Numbered from the stretch's first letter, positions 32,049 through 43,741 are shown. The stretch: 64,000 bases of DNA from Zoroaster sp. YZ-2022 (GCA_029582265.1 CM055837.1:16032369-16096368); one strand, 5' to 3'. Notes: generated from the letters alone by a model not told the origin. Made by a program: numbers and translations.

Positions 32049-32143
32049 AACTGTCATAAATAATGACCTTTCCCCGGAAGTATACATGTGGGCTAGAACA
32101 TAAATCTACAGCATTTGTTATCACTGATCGTTCTATTTTGTAC

Positions 32144-32354
32144 TTAAAGGGGCAATATTGTTACGGTCAACAGGGCATGGTTTTAGAGTAACCCCGTGGC
32201 TGAAAAAAAATACTCAACATGATAAGGTCACATTACCGTTGCTGTTGCATAAATGAGACAGTAATTTTCAGTCGCTGTGTTCATCTTAAACCAGTACACC
32301 GATTCCATGCCCTGTTGAAAGTCTGATCTGATCGTGACGATAGTACCCCTTTAA
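32144..32354 (+). mobile_element. TTAA-flanked MITE, copy 2 (complete)
   Basis: 203-bp element (32148-32350) between TTAA repeats. Ends AGGGGCAATATTGTTACGGT and the complement of AGGGGTACTATCGTCACGAT form the terminal inverted repeat, which resumes further in as ACAGGGCATGG. About 60-70% identical to copies at 3149 and 47715 across the interior (CGCTGTGTTCATCTTAAACC block). Confidence 0.85.
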
Positions 32355-32512
32355 GTGAGCAAATATGATCACCCAAAACCCCTTTGTACTTTTTTTCATT
32401 ACTCTTATCATAGAGGCTCTTATAGAGTACGCCTATAGGTTCCCTATACAAGCGAATTAGTGTATTTGATTTTACCCAAAGCATACTTTGAAAGCCATCA
32501 AAGGATTAAACC

Positions 32513-32635
32513 CTGCAGAAACCTAGTTATCAAATAACACCAGTGATGTCAACTTTATTATTCCATGGTGCTCATAATGGGCGATTTGCCCAATATAAAC
32601 ACCATTGGTGTAGTTTTAACACCCGGTTTTTGCAG
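32513..32635. mobile_element. CTGCA/TTAACACC MITE, copy 3
   Basis: Begins CTGCAGAAACCTAG and ends with the complement of CTGCAAAAACCGGG. Inside are AACACCAGTG and ACACCATTGGTGT. The best-preserved ends of this family. Confidence 0.7.
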
Positions 32636-32849
32636 TGTAAGTAATATGGTAGCATTTTCATTTTGTTTTACCCAAAGTATAACTTTGACAGCCATTTCGC
32701 CAACAACGGAGTTAGTGATATGGTACAATTTTCTAATTTTGTTGCCCATTCCTCAATACCGATTTTCCACTCGACCACTTCAACGGATAATTAAGAAATC
32801 AACAATACGAACTTTTGGCGCACTTTCCCCAAACACGATTTAACCAAAT

Positions 32850-33140
32850 CTGTCCCCACCCACCCCTCTCATCTTCGCGCTAAGGATGTTTGGCAAATGC
32901 GGGTGAGCCGATCGTTAGTAATTTGGCCCTCCCTGTCTCATAAGATTAACTTGCGCCTCTATCTCGCTCAGCGGTTCCTCTTACCGAGGCGAGTCGAAGC
33001 GAATCTAGATAACGCGGGCAGGGATTTTTACGGAGGATAACCTGAGACGCTCCACCGGGGATTGAGTTCGGGTCCCGATCAATTTCTCCCCATTTCAGGT
33101 CGAGCGACCCGCTGATCGAGCGGACTCTCCAAAAGTCCCG
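32850..33140. promoter_or_regulatory. Repeat-poor CpG-rich island
   Basis: About 290 bp, markedly richer in GC and CpG than its flanks, and without repeat match. Contains several GAGCG/CGCTC inverted phrases near 33040-33125. Candidate conserved element in sim intron 1. Confidence 0.25.
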
Positions 33141-33487
33141 AGTTTGACAGACAACATGGGTCTAGGGTTACCGGGGATCGATGCGTGACGTGGTTATAGG
33201 TATAAAACGAATTTAGGATTTTGACGAGTGAGTGAACAGTCTTGTTGGTTATGGGCCTATAGGTTTTTTGGGCCCAATCGAGAAAATGGAACGACTCACA
33301 AAGTGAATGAAATTTTTAAGAGCTTCGGTGACCTCCCTGCATAACCAATTCTCCAATTGGCCGAATGCCCTTTGAAAAATATACTTTCCAACTTTCAGTT
33401 GTGCATGCTCTCTATTAATATTCGTCGAGTACCGGTAAATCTTTAAATTCGGGGAGCCAAAAGTTTAGCTTATTCCACTATAACATG
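33141..33487. other. Non-coding spacer
   Basis: Nothing recognised. Confidence 0.4.
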
Positions 33488-33839
33488 TAATAATAATAAT
33501 AATGTGTGGATTTATATAGCGCACGTATCCACCAACTAAGTGGTGCTCAAGGCGCATTATATTATTATCCCTGCTCATAAGGCTCATAAGGCTCATAAAT
33601 CATTCCTAAAACCATCTCAGCTCCCTGGGGAGTATACAGCTCAATTGCTGCCATTTCTAGCGCATATAGAGCAAACCAACTCTGCCTTCACAGGTACCCA
33701 TTTAACCCCTGGGTGGAGAGAAGCAATTATGATTAAGTGTCTTGCTCAAGGACACAAGTGTCACGGCCGTGATTCGAACCCACATTATGTTGCTAACACC
33801 AGAACTTGAATCCGGTAAGCTAGACCGCTCGGCCACGAC
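33488..33839 (-). mobile_element. tRNA-Leu(CAA)-derived SINE, copy 3 (full length)
   Basis: Complete minus-strand copy: tail (TAA)n at 33488, body, and head ending at GGCCACGAC (A box complement) at 33839. CATGTA lies on both sides, a possible short target duplication. The 89-codon frame inside matches that of the copy at 29301 because both are the same repeat. Confidence 0.92.
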
Positions 33840-34369
33840 ACCCCATGTAGGCATATAGCTAGGAGCTGCTACCGTTTTATACAAGTCATATTGAAAAAAA
33901 TGTTTACAAAATATTTGACGATATCATATATTAATTATACATCATCATTTCCTTTGATTTATGCCATTTATTTGTTTCAGTTGAAAGAAATACATAAAGG
34001 TCATCCACAAAAACATATTTCCGGATGGCAATTAAAGAGACCACGTCGATTTTGTTTTCAACCAGCTTAATTAACTTGAACTTTCTTGATCAGGCAGTTT
34101 CACATCAGAGTAATCCGGCAAATCTATGTAATTAAAATTAACCAAACGGGTCTGATCGCTAACCAAACGGGTCTGATCGCTAACCAGACACTTTTAGCCC
34201 GCTCTCTCCTACAGCTAATTCACCTTCGATCTACAATTTTTGGGCAACCCTCCGCTGCTCTCTGTATAACACCTATTAAGGAGCCATCGAAAATTCATGA
34301 AGTCATTGAGGTATGGATGCAGTTTGCTAATGCCCCATACAGAACAGCTGAGTTGTTCTCTTGAGTCTT
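33840..34369. other. Non-coding spacer with a 21-bp direct duplication
   Basis: AACCAAACGGGTCTGATCGCT is present twice in tandem at 34140-34160 and 34161-34181 (one base longer than the phrase ACCAAACGGGTCTGATCGCT). Otherwise nothing recognised. Confidence 0.5.
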
Positions 34370-34960
34370 AAGGGGCGTCTGCTCCAGCTAACGGAAGCCT
34401 TGAGTGAGGAGGAAAGAGCCGGCGAGTAGGCCTTATTTGTATCATCGCTATCCGTACCCCTTCAGCTGGCTACATTTGGCGAGCTTTTGACACTTCCAGC
34501 GAGCACTTGGCCAGTTTGCACAAGCCCGGCCTCTCTGTTTGCCGTCCAATTACTGCAAGTTCTGGGCAGAGGAAGAAGAATAAAAAAAGGCTTCGGGACG
34601 ATCAAAATGCGAAGATGGATCGTTCGGTGACTCGGCCGTCTTTCTTGTAGCTAAATACGGACAATCAAAGACCTGCAAGTTCTTTATCGCTAGCGAAACC
34701 AGAATGCAAAAGAGTGTATACACAACTGTCTTTGGATGATTCATACGGTTCGATGTGGCCCTCCCCTTTTCTCATAAAAGCCACAGAAAATCGGATCTTA
34801 AAGGGCAAATTGGCGCAAGAGAGTCGGCAGTGTCTACATAATTTCAGGCGGCTTTTGCTGTTTTTCCACCGTGTTGTGACACGGAGATTGATCGCTTGTA
34901 AACAAAGAACGCAGGCAGGGGATACGATTTCTGATTTTTCTCACCCATGTTATTAATGAT
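34370..34960. promoter_or_regulatory. Repeat-poor GC-richer island
   Basis: Non-repetitive stretch with raised CpG, especially 34370-34660. Frames at 34550-34744 and 34714-34956 are unrecognised. Candidate regulatory DNA. Confidence 0.22.
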
Positions 34961-35039
34961 GCCGAGTAGAGAGTCAATGTTACTCCCGACTCTCTCACTG
35001 TCTGCACACGAATAATCAGTTTGTCAGGGCATTCAAGTG

Positions 35040-35110
35040 GTTGTTTTATCACAGGTGATCTGGTTCGAATCCCTTCTGTGAACCGAGTACAGCCGTAAAT
35101 CCCTGCACAA
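35040..35110 (+). repeat. tRNA-like SINE fragment
   Basis: A B-box GGTTCGAATCCCTT at 35061 with downstream GAACCGAGTACAGC suggests the 3' half of a tRNA-derived SINE head. No A box is seen. Confidence 0.4.
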
Positions 35111-35126
35111 TGTGTTGCAGGCTTCA

Positions 35127-35250
35127 CTGCAACAACTGTAGTGTAAAAAATACACCATTGGTGTTAATGTTAGGCAGCTACCCCAGTATAAACACCATGG
35201 CAGGATATTCAGACACAATTGGTGTTATTTTAACACCCTAGTTTTTGCAG
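35127..35250. mobile_element. CTGCA/TTAACACC MITE, copy 4
   Basis: Left CTGCAACAACTGTAGTG and AATACACCATTGGTGTTAAT; right TTGGTGTTATTTTAACACCC and TAGTTTTTGCAG. Inverted ends as in copy 3. Confidence 0.7.
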
Positions 35251-36170
35251 GATTACAGTGATCGTTGCCTCAAGTTCACTGTATCAGTTGTTATTTATAA
35301 CTGCATTACGGAGGAGATATAACTGTAGTTGCAATGTCGTTTGAATGTAGGTTAATTGTAAAATACCTATACAATTCTAAACTTATAAAGTTCACATGAA
35401 ATTTGTTCCTAAAACGGTCCCATAAAATTCCTTTCGAAAAACGTATATATATTATTTGTTTTCTGCCCTTAACTGTAAAAAGATGCAACTTAGGTTGTTA
35501 CCTTGTATCGATAATTTTGAAATGTTTAAATTCATTCCGATATTTTCTTTACGGCAAACACTTCGTGCTAGCCCTAACGTGGATATGCCATAAATTTGTT
35601 TTTAATCAAGAAAAATTTAGAAAAATGTTATTGATCTTACTAGAAAGAAACCACAGTCTTTTTTCCCCGTAATTGTGGGGACATACACTCGCTTTTACAC
35701 ACTGTTGAGGACCAAAAATGCTATGGGGACATGAAAATGTCCCCACAGATACGGTGTCATGGCCTACCCTTTTGTTATAAGTCCCCACAACCCCGCAAAG
35801 GCCTACCCACAACTTTTCACCAAGTGGGTTTTTAAGATGATCGGTGTTATAATTATTTCACTTGACCGACCCCTCTTCACCTGCTTGTACGCCCACTATT
35901 TACTGAAAATTACTAACTGTTCAGTGCTGCTTAAACTTTTCTGTCTGGTATCGTGATATCTGGCTGAAATTCTTGCTGTCTGTGCGGTCTGTCAAACGTG
36001 CTTGTCACTTTCTTTTACTGTCGACTTGTTTTCCCCGCCTGTCTGCTCTTCTTAATGTCCCTGTCTCACCCATAGCCTCTGTCCATTACCCTTACCATCT
36101 CTCAGTAGACTCCGTATCATGGCGGCATTTCTTAAGCAACCACTCCCAGCTGGGCTGCTCATTTATCCCC
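35251..36170. other. Non-coding sequence with GGGGACAT inverted phrases
   Basis: Between 35678 and 35792 the phrases GTGGGGACATACAC, TGGGGACATGAAAATGTCCC and AGTCCCCACAACCCC form several short inverted repeats around GGGGACA. Possibly an old MITE. No gene recognised in the rest. Confidence 0.35.
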
Positions 36171-36560
36171 CTCCCTTCTTAAGAAGTTATCTCACGACGG
36201 AAAATCCCCCTCAAGAAATAAATGCACATTTTGGACGGCGATAAGACCCTCAAATCTCCTCTCGGATTTATCGAGAGCAAGATACAATCTCCAGTAGAAG
36301 AAAAGAAGTAGAGCGATCTTGTGTCATTAGCAACTAGGCAAGCCTAGTATCTCCGTAGTATTCGGGCTTATCTTTGCGCGCTTTCCATCGCATCAGAAAC
36401 CCTTTTTCTCATGCATAATTCATCAAAACCTCTGGCTGGCATTGTGTGACCGCGCAACAACTTCGGAAATTTACCCCACGTCGTTCAGAAAAGGCGGAGT
36501 GAACACTTTTTTTTTACCATTTCCCCTTGTCTCGCCGCGAGGGGAAAATGCTGTTTTCTG
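36171..36560. promoter_or_regulatory. Repeat-poor CpG-richer island
   Basis: Non-repetitive stretch of about 390 bp with raised CpG and no ORF. Candidate regulatory DNA. Confidence 0.22.
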
Positions 36561-37900
36561 AGATCACTCTATTTGTCTTTTGCGCGTGTAATTACATTAC
36601 TTTCATGTCAGATCAACGCAATGGAAAAGCTATCGTAGGTAGATAGCAAAGCCAACTCTAGTATTTTGCAAGGTACTTCGGATTAGATTGGGTTGCGCAT
36701 GGCGGTTCTTAGTAATCATTTCTGACAAATGAATGTGTAATACGAACTACAGGTCCTGTAATTGCACTTTCCACCACGATTAACATTAGGAGTTGACTAT
36801 GCATAACAAAATTCTGAAGTGAAGTCTATAAAGTGAATTGTTCATTGTAAAATGTAAAATTATAACCTACCCTTATTGCAGTTTTGTTTCTTTTTCCATA
36901 ATCTAGGTTCCACATTTGGGTTTGTATCCATATTTTACCAAAGAGCATTAGTGTTTTGATACTCATGAAAATAAAATAACAACCTCGCGTGTTTTTTTTT
37001 GAGGATGTGCAGGATATGGCTTTTCCTTTTCTCAGATACAGCCCTGCGCTAACTGATCAATGCCAGCGGCGCTTTACAGTGGTTTGGTACTAAAACACGC
37101 AAAAGCCGATCCGCACACGGAACTCAAAACTAAAGCTATAAATATTTGAAAGTGCGGCACTTTCTGAAGAACAATGAACCTGAACGGGATGGGTAATAAA
37201 AATGAAAACAAATCAACCACAAAATTAAAGCAAATTTAGTATTGGGAGCTCTCCAATCAAGTTCACCCCATTGTACAGTTTTATTCGACCGTATATCAAA
37301 AGCAACTATGACATTTACGAACGTATTATTTGATGGGAAATATGACTTAATTGATATCGTCTGCTTTCAGATATATAGAGCGTGCTTATTAGCATTGTGG
37401 TGGGGATTAAATGCATCAGGCGGGTACTTGCGTTAAATTATACGTACACTCAAACACTTAAGTAATTGTATTTCAGTCACAAAGAAGGACTACGGTGTAC
37501 TTCCTTGCGATAATAAGCATACTTGTTACACAATATCCTCTGTAAATATTCAACCAATAAGCCTTTCATGTAGAAATTTTAGTTTGGTATAACGAGTCAG
37601 CTAGTTCTTTTGTAGATACCATATCCGACGTAGCGACAGACACAATATCAAACAGATCTTTTTTCTTATTGGGACACCATTCAACCGTTCTTCGATTCGT
37701 TCCTGGTGTCCAGTATTTCATGGCTCTTGGCTAAATGTTTCCGGGGTTTTGAGTCAAGTTTACTCCGAAGAGCATATCAAATGATTGGAAGAAATATCCT
37801 AGAAGTAGGCCAGAAAAATCGTTTCAGTCCGCTCCACTAATTCTTCAAAGAGTCTAGGTTTATTTGTCAGTTGGATCTCAGCGTCTGGCAGACGATATCT
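36561..37900. other. Non-coding intronic sequence
   Basis: No repeat family or gene recognised. 36560-36760 and 37020-37130 are slightly GC-richer. Confidence 0.35.
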
Positions 37901-38300
37901 AGTCTCATTTTATTTTTGCGCGGTAAAAAGCGCGAAATTGTTGCTAGCAGCGTATCGCGTTCCCGCCATTTTGCCTGATCGATGCCTTGATCTAATTTCC
38001 CGCGGAATGAACGAAATTTTAGACAGTAATGAACTAATCCAAACGATCGGCGAGCAACAGTTGTGGCCCATAACCAGGTTTTCCCATTACGCGGGGCCCG
38101 TCGCTCGTTTCAAATTTAGTTACCGTCAAAATCTCACTGTTTCGCCAGGGCAGACGGGATCGGGGGCGGCTGGCGGCCATTGTTTCTGCGCACGCGCAGG
38201 AAAGTGACACAAATCGAATGGGGTCCTCTCCCTTGCGAATGCCTCCCGGTGAGCCAGGAAGGTCTCCTCTTTGCAAACAGCGTCATATCGTGGCCAAAAT
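37901..38300. promoter_or_regulatory. CpG-dense island with overlapping ORFs
   Basis: One of the most CpG-dense parts of the window (GCGCGGTAAAAAGCGCGAAA near 37918; CGCACGCGCAGG near 38188). Plus frame 37938-38207 (89 codons) and minus frame 38034-38276 (80 codons) overlap and neither is recognised. Could be an alternative promoter or enhancer. Confidence 0.28.
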
Positions 38301-38600
38301 ACGATAAAAACGTAAGCTTATGAGGTTATATGGATTTTTTAATGACCTGGAAACCTAGTTTTGAGCACGTAAGAGGGACTACCTCTCCCTGCCTCAGAAG
38401 TATACAGAGATCCTGATATCTCTTAGGAAACGATTGAATTTTTGTCTTCATACTTTTTTCAAGTCTAGTTATTGACTCAAAGTTCTGTATTTAAATTCAA
38501 GACCACTGTAAATGTTTTAAAGGTAAAATGTTTAGGAATGTTAATTCAAACATAAAAATTAGTCTAATTTAAATGTAAACTTTCCAAGTGTAATTCAGGC
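38301..38600. other. Non-coding spacer
   Basis: Nothing recognised. Confidence 0.4.
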
Positions 38601-38865
38601 GATGGTATTAATATTCCTTGTATAATTTATTTTGTCTCGGGTGCAGTTATTTTTAAGAAGGGTGAAATAGCTTCCAGATTGAGTTCAGGAAAAACTACTC
38701 TTTCCTAAATTTCACATTTATATGAATATAAAAAGTCTGGGTGTTTTGTTCTCGTGAACTGAAACTGTCACATGTCGGTTGCTTAATAATGTATACCTTG
38801 ATTCAAATAGCACACTCGTAGAAGCAGTTTTGCCAACATAACCATTCCCTTTAAGAGCCAATAGG
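38601..38865 (-). mobile_element. Sat81 element with one partial monomer
   Basis: Minus orientation: tail (CTACTCTTTCCTAAATTTCA), core (AACTGTCACATGTCGGTTGC), then a single monomer (TGTATACCTTGATTCAAATA to CAGTTTTGCCAACATAACCA) that breaks off at CCCTTTAAG. Confidence 0.72.
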
Positions 38866-40184
38866 TTGAATATAGCTAATTCACTTTATAAAGTTTGTTC
38901 GTGAACATATTAGACAGAGTCATGTTATGTGAGCAAAGGCCCGCGGCAAAAACCCTGCTTATTTTAGGTTTACTAATAACTAGTGTCTTCGACGAAACCA
39001 AGTTTTTCTTTACAATGCCTGCTCATTTCATTTCATACAGAGAGAGAGAAAAAAATATATTTTCAATTTTTCACCTTTTTATAGTCAAATAGACCTTACA
39101 AATTGCCTCAGGTAGAACACAACACCAATTCGACGAAAAACACTTACTGGCCCACACTCTGACTCCCCCATATGATCAAACCGAACGGGGAAACTTAAAT
39201 GGAATCTGTAACTGTTTCTGGGCCTTCCAAGTTGACATAAGCCCTGCTTGGTTAAATGGGTGTAACACCAATTGGCTATATAGCCTTGAGCCGCCGTTGT
39301 CACCGTTTTCCCCGCCTGGTGTAACTGTTTGTTAATGCGGTCCAGGGCTCCATGTTCGTACGTGACCGGGCAAGTCATATTCGATGGATATTAGTGGGGA
39401 AATGATCTTGTTTCTTGGACATAACCAAAACCATTTGTGTGTCAGGCCTTAGGATTGTAGCTGTTTACATCCAAGAAATTAACTCATACAAGTACCTTGT
39501 TTGTACTCCAAGAAATTCGAGCTTCGAATCCCATTTTTAGAAGCCATTAAGGGAAAAGTACTTATGGTTATGTCAAATGAGTATATCTTAAGATATTATA
39601 TTCCTTTAGCGTGTAGAACAAAGGCATAGACACGCCGACAAGCAAACGGACAAGTGGACACACTCACAGATAGACGAATATAAAGAGACACACCTGAACT
39701 TGAACAGATAGCCCTTAAGCGGAGTTGTCCAATTAACTGCAAAATCACCCCAAAAAAGATGTTGAAAACCGGCCGGATTCAGCCGTGGGTCAGTCGCGTT
39801 GACCCCCTTCAGGTACGGCTACGTAGTGTATCTCTGCCCTTTCTCTTTCGTTTACCACGATTGGACCATCTTCACCGGGACTGTCTTGTCAAGTGGGCTA
39901 AAGTCCTCAAGTGTCTTATTGAAGAAACCGTCTGAAAGTCACGGCGGCTTTGTTGTTGTTGTACCGGGATGGTTTTCGCCTCCAGTTTTAGATTCTAAGA
40001 TCTTAAGTTGAGGAACATGCTGGTTTTTAATCAGATTGTGTAGTCATAGGAAGCACATTCGGGAGGGGAGGATTGTATGCGTGTACGGCGATTATTAGTT
40101 ATAATCAAGGCCCTAAGGAGTTAGGTGATAGTAGGAGCAGAAGAACATAAAGAAGAACAAAATGAAAATAAACTCTATAAAATA
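38866..40184. other. Non-coding intronic sequence
   Basis: A 97-codon minus frame at 39085-39378 is unrecognised. 39629-39710 is an imperfect GACA-rich stretch. No repeat family assigned. Confidence 0.35.
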
Positions 40185-40220
40185 TGTAAAAAATTACACC
40201 AGTGGTGTAAATTTCTACTT
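40185..40220. repeat. Isolated TTACACCAGTGGTGTAA palindrome
   Basis: Matches the inner inverted motif of the CTGCA/TTAACACC MITE family; probably a solo remnant. Confidence 0.45.
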
Positions 40221-40330
40221 CCATTATTATTAGGCTAAAAAGTCTCTGGTTACTGGTCTCCGCGCACTTCGCTTCAGATCTGCGCATCGGCATTTTTAAT
40301 TTTCTTTAATTTTTTTGCTATGAAACGATG

Positions 40331-40367
40331 TCCAATCGATCCAGCCAAAATTGCTGGATCGATTGGA
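40331..40367. repeat. Perfect 15-bp hairpin
   Basis: TCCAATCGATCCAGC (40331-40345), 7-base loop CAAAATT, then its exact complement ending at 40367. It stands alone, outside any repeat family recognised here. Confidence 0.9.
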
Positions 40368-40564
40368 ATTCTGTCGTGCTGTGTTTTAAACGACTTTTTC
40401 ACATAGGGGTATGAACGTTTGCCGGATTTGTGAGGTCTCTCTTAGCCACCATACGTTATATATGCGTCACCGCACCGATTTTGAAGCCGACCAATGACCA
40501 GAAACCGGGGACTTTTTTGGCCTTGTATCTGTATGAATAACCAAGTATTCCTCAAAAGCGCCTA

Positions 40565-40800
40565 TATAGCACTGTAGTTCGTAAGCATGAGGAAACCTGT
40601 GAAGAGAACATGACGAAATAACGTTCGGGTTTAGATGTAGGAGGAAAACCCCAGACAAATATTCTAGGGAAAACGCCATGTTATCAGGTATGAACTGATG
40701 ATGAAATCCCATTGCACATGTCGGCTCGGGATTGAGTGAGATTCGAACCCAGGTCCACTTAGATGAGAAGGGAGAGAAAGCAACTGCTAACACCGTGTCC
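40565..40800 (-). mobile_element. tRNA-like SINE, family 2, minus copy
   Basis: On the minus strand CCTGGGTTCGAATCTCACTC (B box) is followed by CCGAGCCGACATGTGCAATG and a body with GGGGTTTTCCTCCTACATCT, matching the copies at 5257 and 52955. The 108-codon minus frame here is a repeat translation. Confidence 0.65.
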
Positions 40801-40920
40801 CGATTTGACTGATATACTGCATGGACAACTGTTTTTCATAGCTTCAGCTCTGGAGGCCTACAGCTGAATACAATGTGATATATGCTAGCCGTGTTATATG
40901 TCTTATAATATTTGTGGAGT

Positions 40921-41038
40921 GTCGTGGCCGAGCGGTCTGGCTTGCCGGACTCAAGTTCTGGTGTTAGCAGCAGAATGTGGGTTCGAATCCCGGCCATGAC
41001 ACTTGTGTCCTTGAGCAAGACACTTAACCATAATTGCT
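40921..41038 (+). mobile_element. tRNA-Leu(CAA)-derived SINE, 5' fragment
   Basis: Intact A box (TGGCCGAGCGG), CAA anticodon loop and B box, continuing to AACCATAATTGCTT, where it stops. Lacks body and tail, so it is 3' truncated, unusual for a LINE-mobilised SINE. Confidence 0.9.
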
Positions 41039-42407
41039 TATAGGGGCAGAGGCAGTTTAACAACTGCCTTGTTCTGGACTAAGTTACCCCTTCCAGTCCT
41101 ATTCGCACCATGAAGAGGCTGGTTATTAACTTGTCTTGTTTCGGTGCGAGGGGCTGGTTTCTTCAGCGTGGAGTTGTTGTAACAACTCAATGACTTAGTA
41201 GCCCCCACCTTGGAGTGGCCATTGGCCTTGTGTGGGGCGATTTGCATAAAAAAACAACAACAAAAAATCAAGAATTAAATGAGACAAAACAAAAACAAAA
41301 AACAATAAAACAACAGAAAAACATAATTGACTATGGAGGAAAATAGCAAAAGGAAGTGCGTAGGGGAAAAAAAGGAATGGCGTTGAGATGGACATTTCTC
41401 TACGGACTTTTAAATTACAATTCCGATGTCATTGCGTCACCACCGTATGCACTTGAAAAAACCCTGCCTATCCACATACATGCTTGTATAAGATCGCTCT
41501 CGGAGATAACCATTTATAACCGAGAAATTAACCCAGCGAACGTGATTTTTGCCCCATTCCTTGGACGGAAAATTCATCCACTTTAGTACCGCAGAACAAT
41601 AAAAAAAATCTCCCGTGGGATTGTTTAGCTACAGTGTGTTCTTGGACCTTGAAAAAAATTGACATTATGTTACTTTAGTCTGGTTTATGGAATGCATTTA
41701 AAGGTCTGTGCGGACGTTTATGGCTTACAATGTTTCAAAGGATTACATTTATAAGTGGCGCCATTTACATTAGCCATGCGGAAGCTTGTCCAAGACAGAC
41801 TTACAGAAGAAGTCTCTTCAGTTTTTTTTAATTGATCAAGATTATCAATTGCAGGCAATTAGCATTACTGCGGAATCCATAGGGTTCAATAGATATTGAT
41901 GAGCAAACAGACTGGTGGAAGTTTAAGTTCTTTTGATCCTGGCGCAATTTGACTAAAATGCAACGTCACATTTTGGACCACTAATAGCAAAAATTTCAAA
42001 ACTGTTTGAAAGAAATTACAAGTTAAGTCCATACCGTAAAATGGGAGCATTTTAGACAAATTCAATACATCCATTACCAATAAAAGTGAAGATACAGACC
42101 TTTGGTAAAACTATTTGGTAACGGACATAAATTTCAACCCTCTGGTTTGTAAGAAATATATCATAAACCTTACATGGAAAAAGTCTTCACAAGAGGTGCT
42201 CATGCTTTTGAGAAATCAACGAAAATCTGATACATTTTTTCTTCTTTTATGTTTTACACTTTTTTTCAATTTTAAGTTTTTCCGCCCATTAGTACATTCA
42301 GGAAGAGACCTACCATTGTGTCTAATCCACATGCATGTATTCCTTATAGTTTTGGAGATAGAGCATGCATTCAAATGACGAATGCTCTAACTGGCTATTT
42401 TTGTAAT
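41039..42407. other. Non-coding intronic sequence
   Basis: 41100-41230 contains the inverted phrases GAGGCTGGTTATTAACTTGT and ACAACTCAATGACTTAGTAG around a GGGGCTGGTT; A-rich run 41250-41330. No gene. Confidence 0.35.
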
Positions 42408-42475
42408 TTGGCAAAGTGACCAATACCGCATTGGTCACTATGCCAACTTAATTCGGGATTGGTCACTATGGCAAA
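42408..42475. repeat. Nested inverted repeat around ATTGGTCACTATG
   Basis: TTGGCAAAGTGACCAAT (42408-42424) pairs with ATTGGTCACTATGCCAA (42430-42446) over 17 bp with one mismatch and a 5-base loop. A third arm, ATTGGTCACTATGGCAAATT, follows at 42459, so two alternative hairpins are possible. Confidence 0.88.
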
Positions 42476-43000
42476 TTAGGGACGAATTGCCGTCCAGGAA
42501 TTTATTTGTAAATTCTACATAACAATTCCTGTTTCTTTATAAAGAAAAACCTTCAGACGAAGTAATTTCTAAGGATGCTTGATACTTGTACCAACTTGAC
42601 ACTAAGTAAGTTTTTAATATTTTTTTGTTAATTTGATAAACTGTAAATTACCAGTGTTGTACCTTCCCTCATAGGTTTTGTTTGCATTAGTTCAAATATG
42701 GGATATTACCAACAGAAACAACCATCCAGTCTTAAATTGAAAATGCACGCACATTTCTTTTAAGCTTGTCCCCATCAAAACCTTTTGTCCCCATCATGTC
42801 TTCAAATTGTAGAATCTATGAACAAGAAACTTCCAAAAACTGACCCAACAGAACATCCGTCCAAGAGCTAATTGTATGGGGAATTCTGCCTCTATTGCAG
42901 TGCGGTAATTAAGAAATTATGAATAAAATATTATGCAAATGTAACTGAACTTCCCAAGAGGCTGGGGGCTTCTTTTATAGATGCACATACCCTCGAGGTA
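42476..43000. other. AT-rich sequence with a Sat81 trace
   Basis: ACCAGTGTTGTACCTTCCCT near 42650-42670 is a short satellite monomer fragment in minus orientation. Otherwise nothing recognised. Confidence 0.4.
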
Positions 43001-43720
43001 TCTCACTGTCGACGGTGAAAAATATAAGTTTATGGGAAATCTAAGAGCACATTAGCCGACTGTTCGCCGTTCTGCGCGGCCGCCCCGTACCAAAAGAGAC
43101 GAGGCAGCTCGTCAACAGGCCAATCCTATGAAATTCATGCATTTCACCGTATCGATCGGAGCAACGAAAGATGATCCCGGGTTTTTTCTCCACTCTCGGT
43201 TCCCCCATAGTGCATTTTGTGCACATAAGATGTGGTAACCAAATTCAGCTCCCGCGGATACTAAAAGCACTGACAATGGAACGCCGCTGGGCCTATCTGC
43301 TATTTGGCTTTCCATAAAACCTATCATTGATATCTCTTTCATTAAAATCCTGTGTCTTCACTCAAACAATTCCTTGTTTTTTTTCCAACCATCCTAGTTC
43401 TCTTTTTATCAAACTTGAGTCCCAGGTAATGCTTATTTCATAAAACACCGCGACTGCCTGTGTGTACACCTCAGTAACCGTACTTCACAAATCCACACTA
43501 CGGTTTCTCTACAAAGGCAGCATCGCCCTGCTCAAAAGACGAACCGTCCCCTCGCCTCCCGGGCCCGCCATGCTCGCCGCTCGCTGTCAAATTTAAGTTA
43601 ACAGTTATTGATCGGGAGTTGACTGCGGGCGGCTAGCCCACTCCCATCGACTATTTGCACTGTTTGTCTTCAATCCTGGGGCTAGCTTTTTGCCATGATT
43701 AAAATCCAGAGAGGTTGTAA
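43001..43720. promoter_or_regulatory. Repeat-poor GC-rich island (two blocks)
   Basis: Blocks 43001-43330 and 43485-43700 are CpG-rich and free of recognised repeats; the second contains CCTCGCCTCCCGGGCCCGCC. ORFs on the minus strand (43041-43342) are unrecognised. Candidate regulatory DNA. Confidence 0.25.
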
Positions 43721-43741
43721 ATGAATGAAAAAACGAAGACT

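Noticed and set aside
39085..39378. 97-codon minus-strand ORF
   Set aside because: No domain, no repeat-independent support and no splice signals convincing enough to call an exon.
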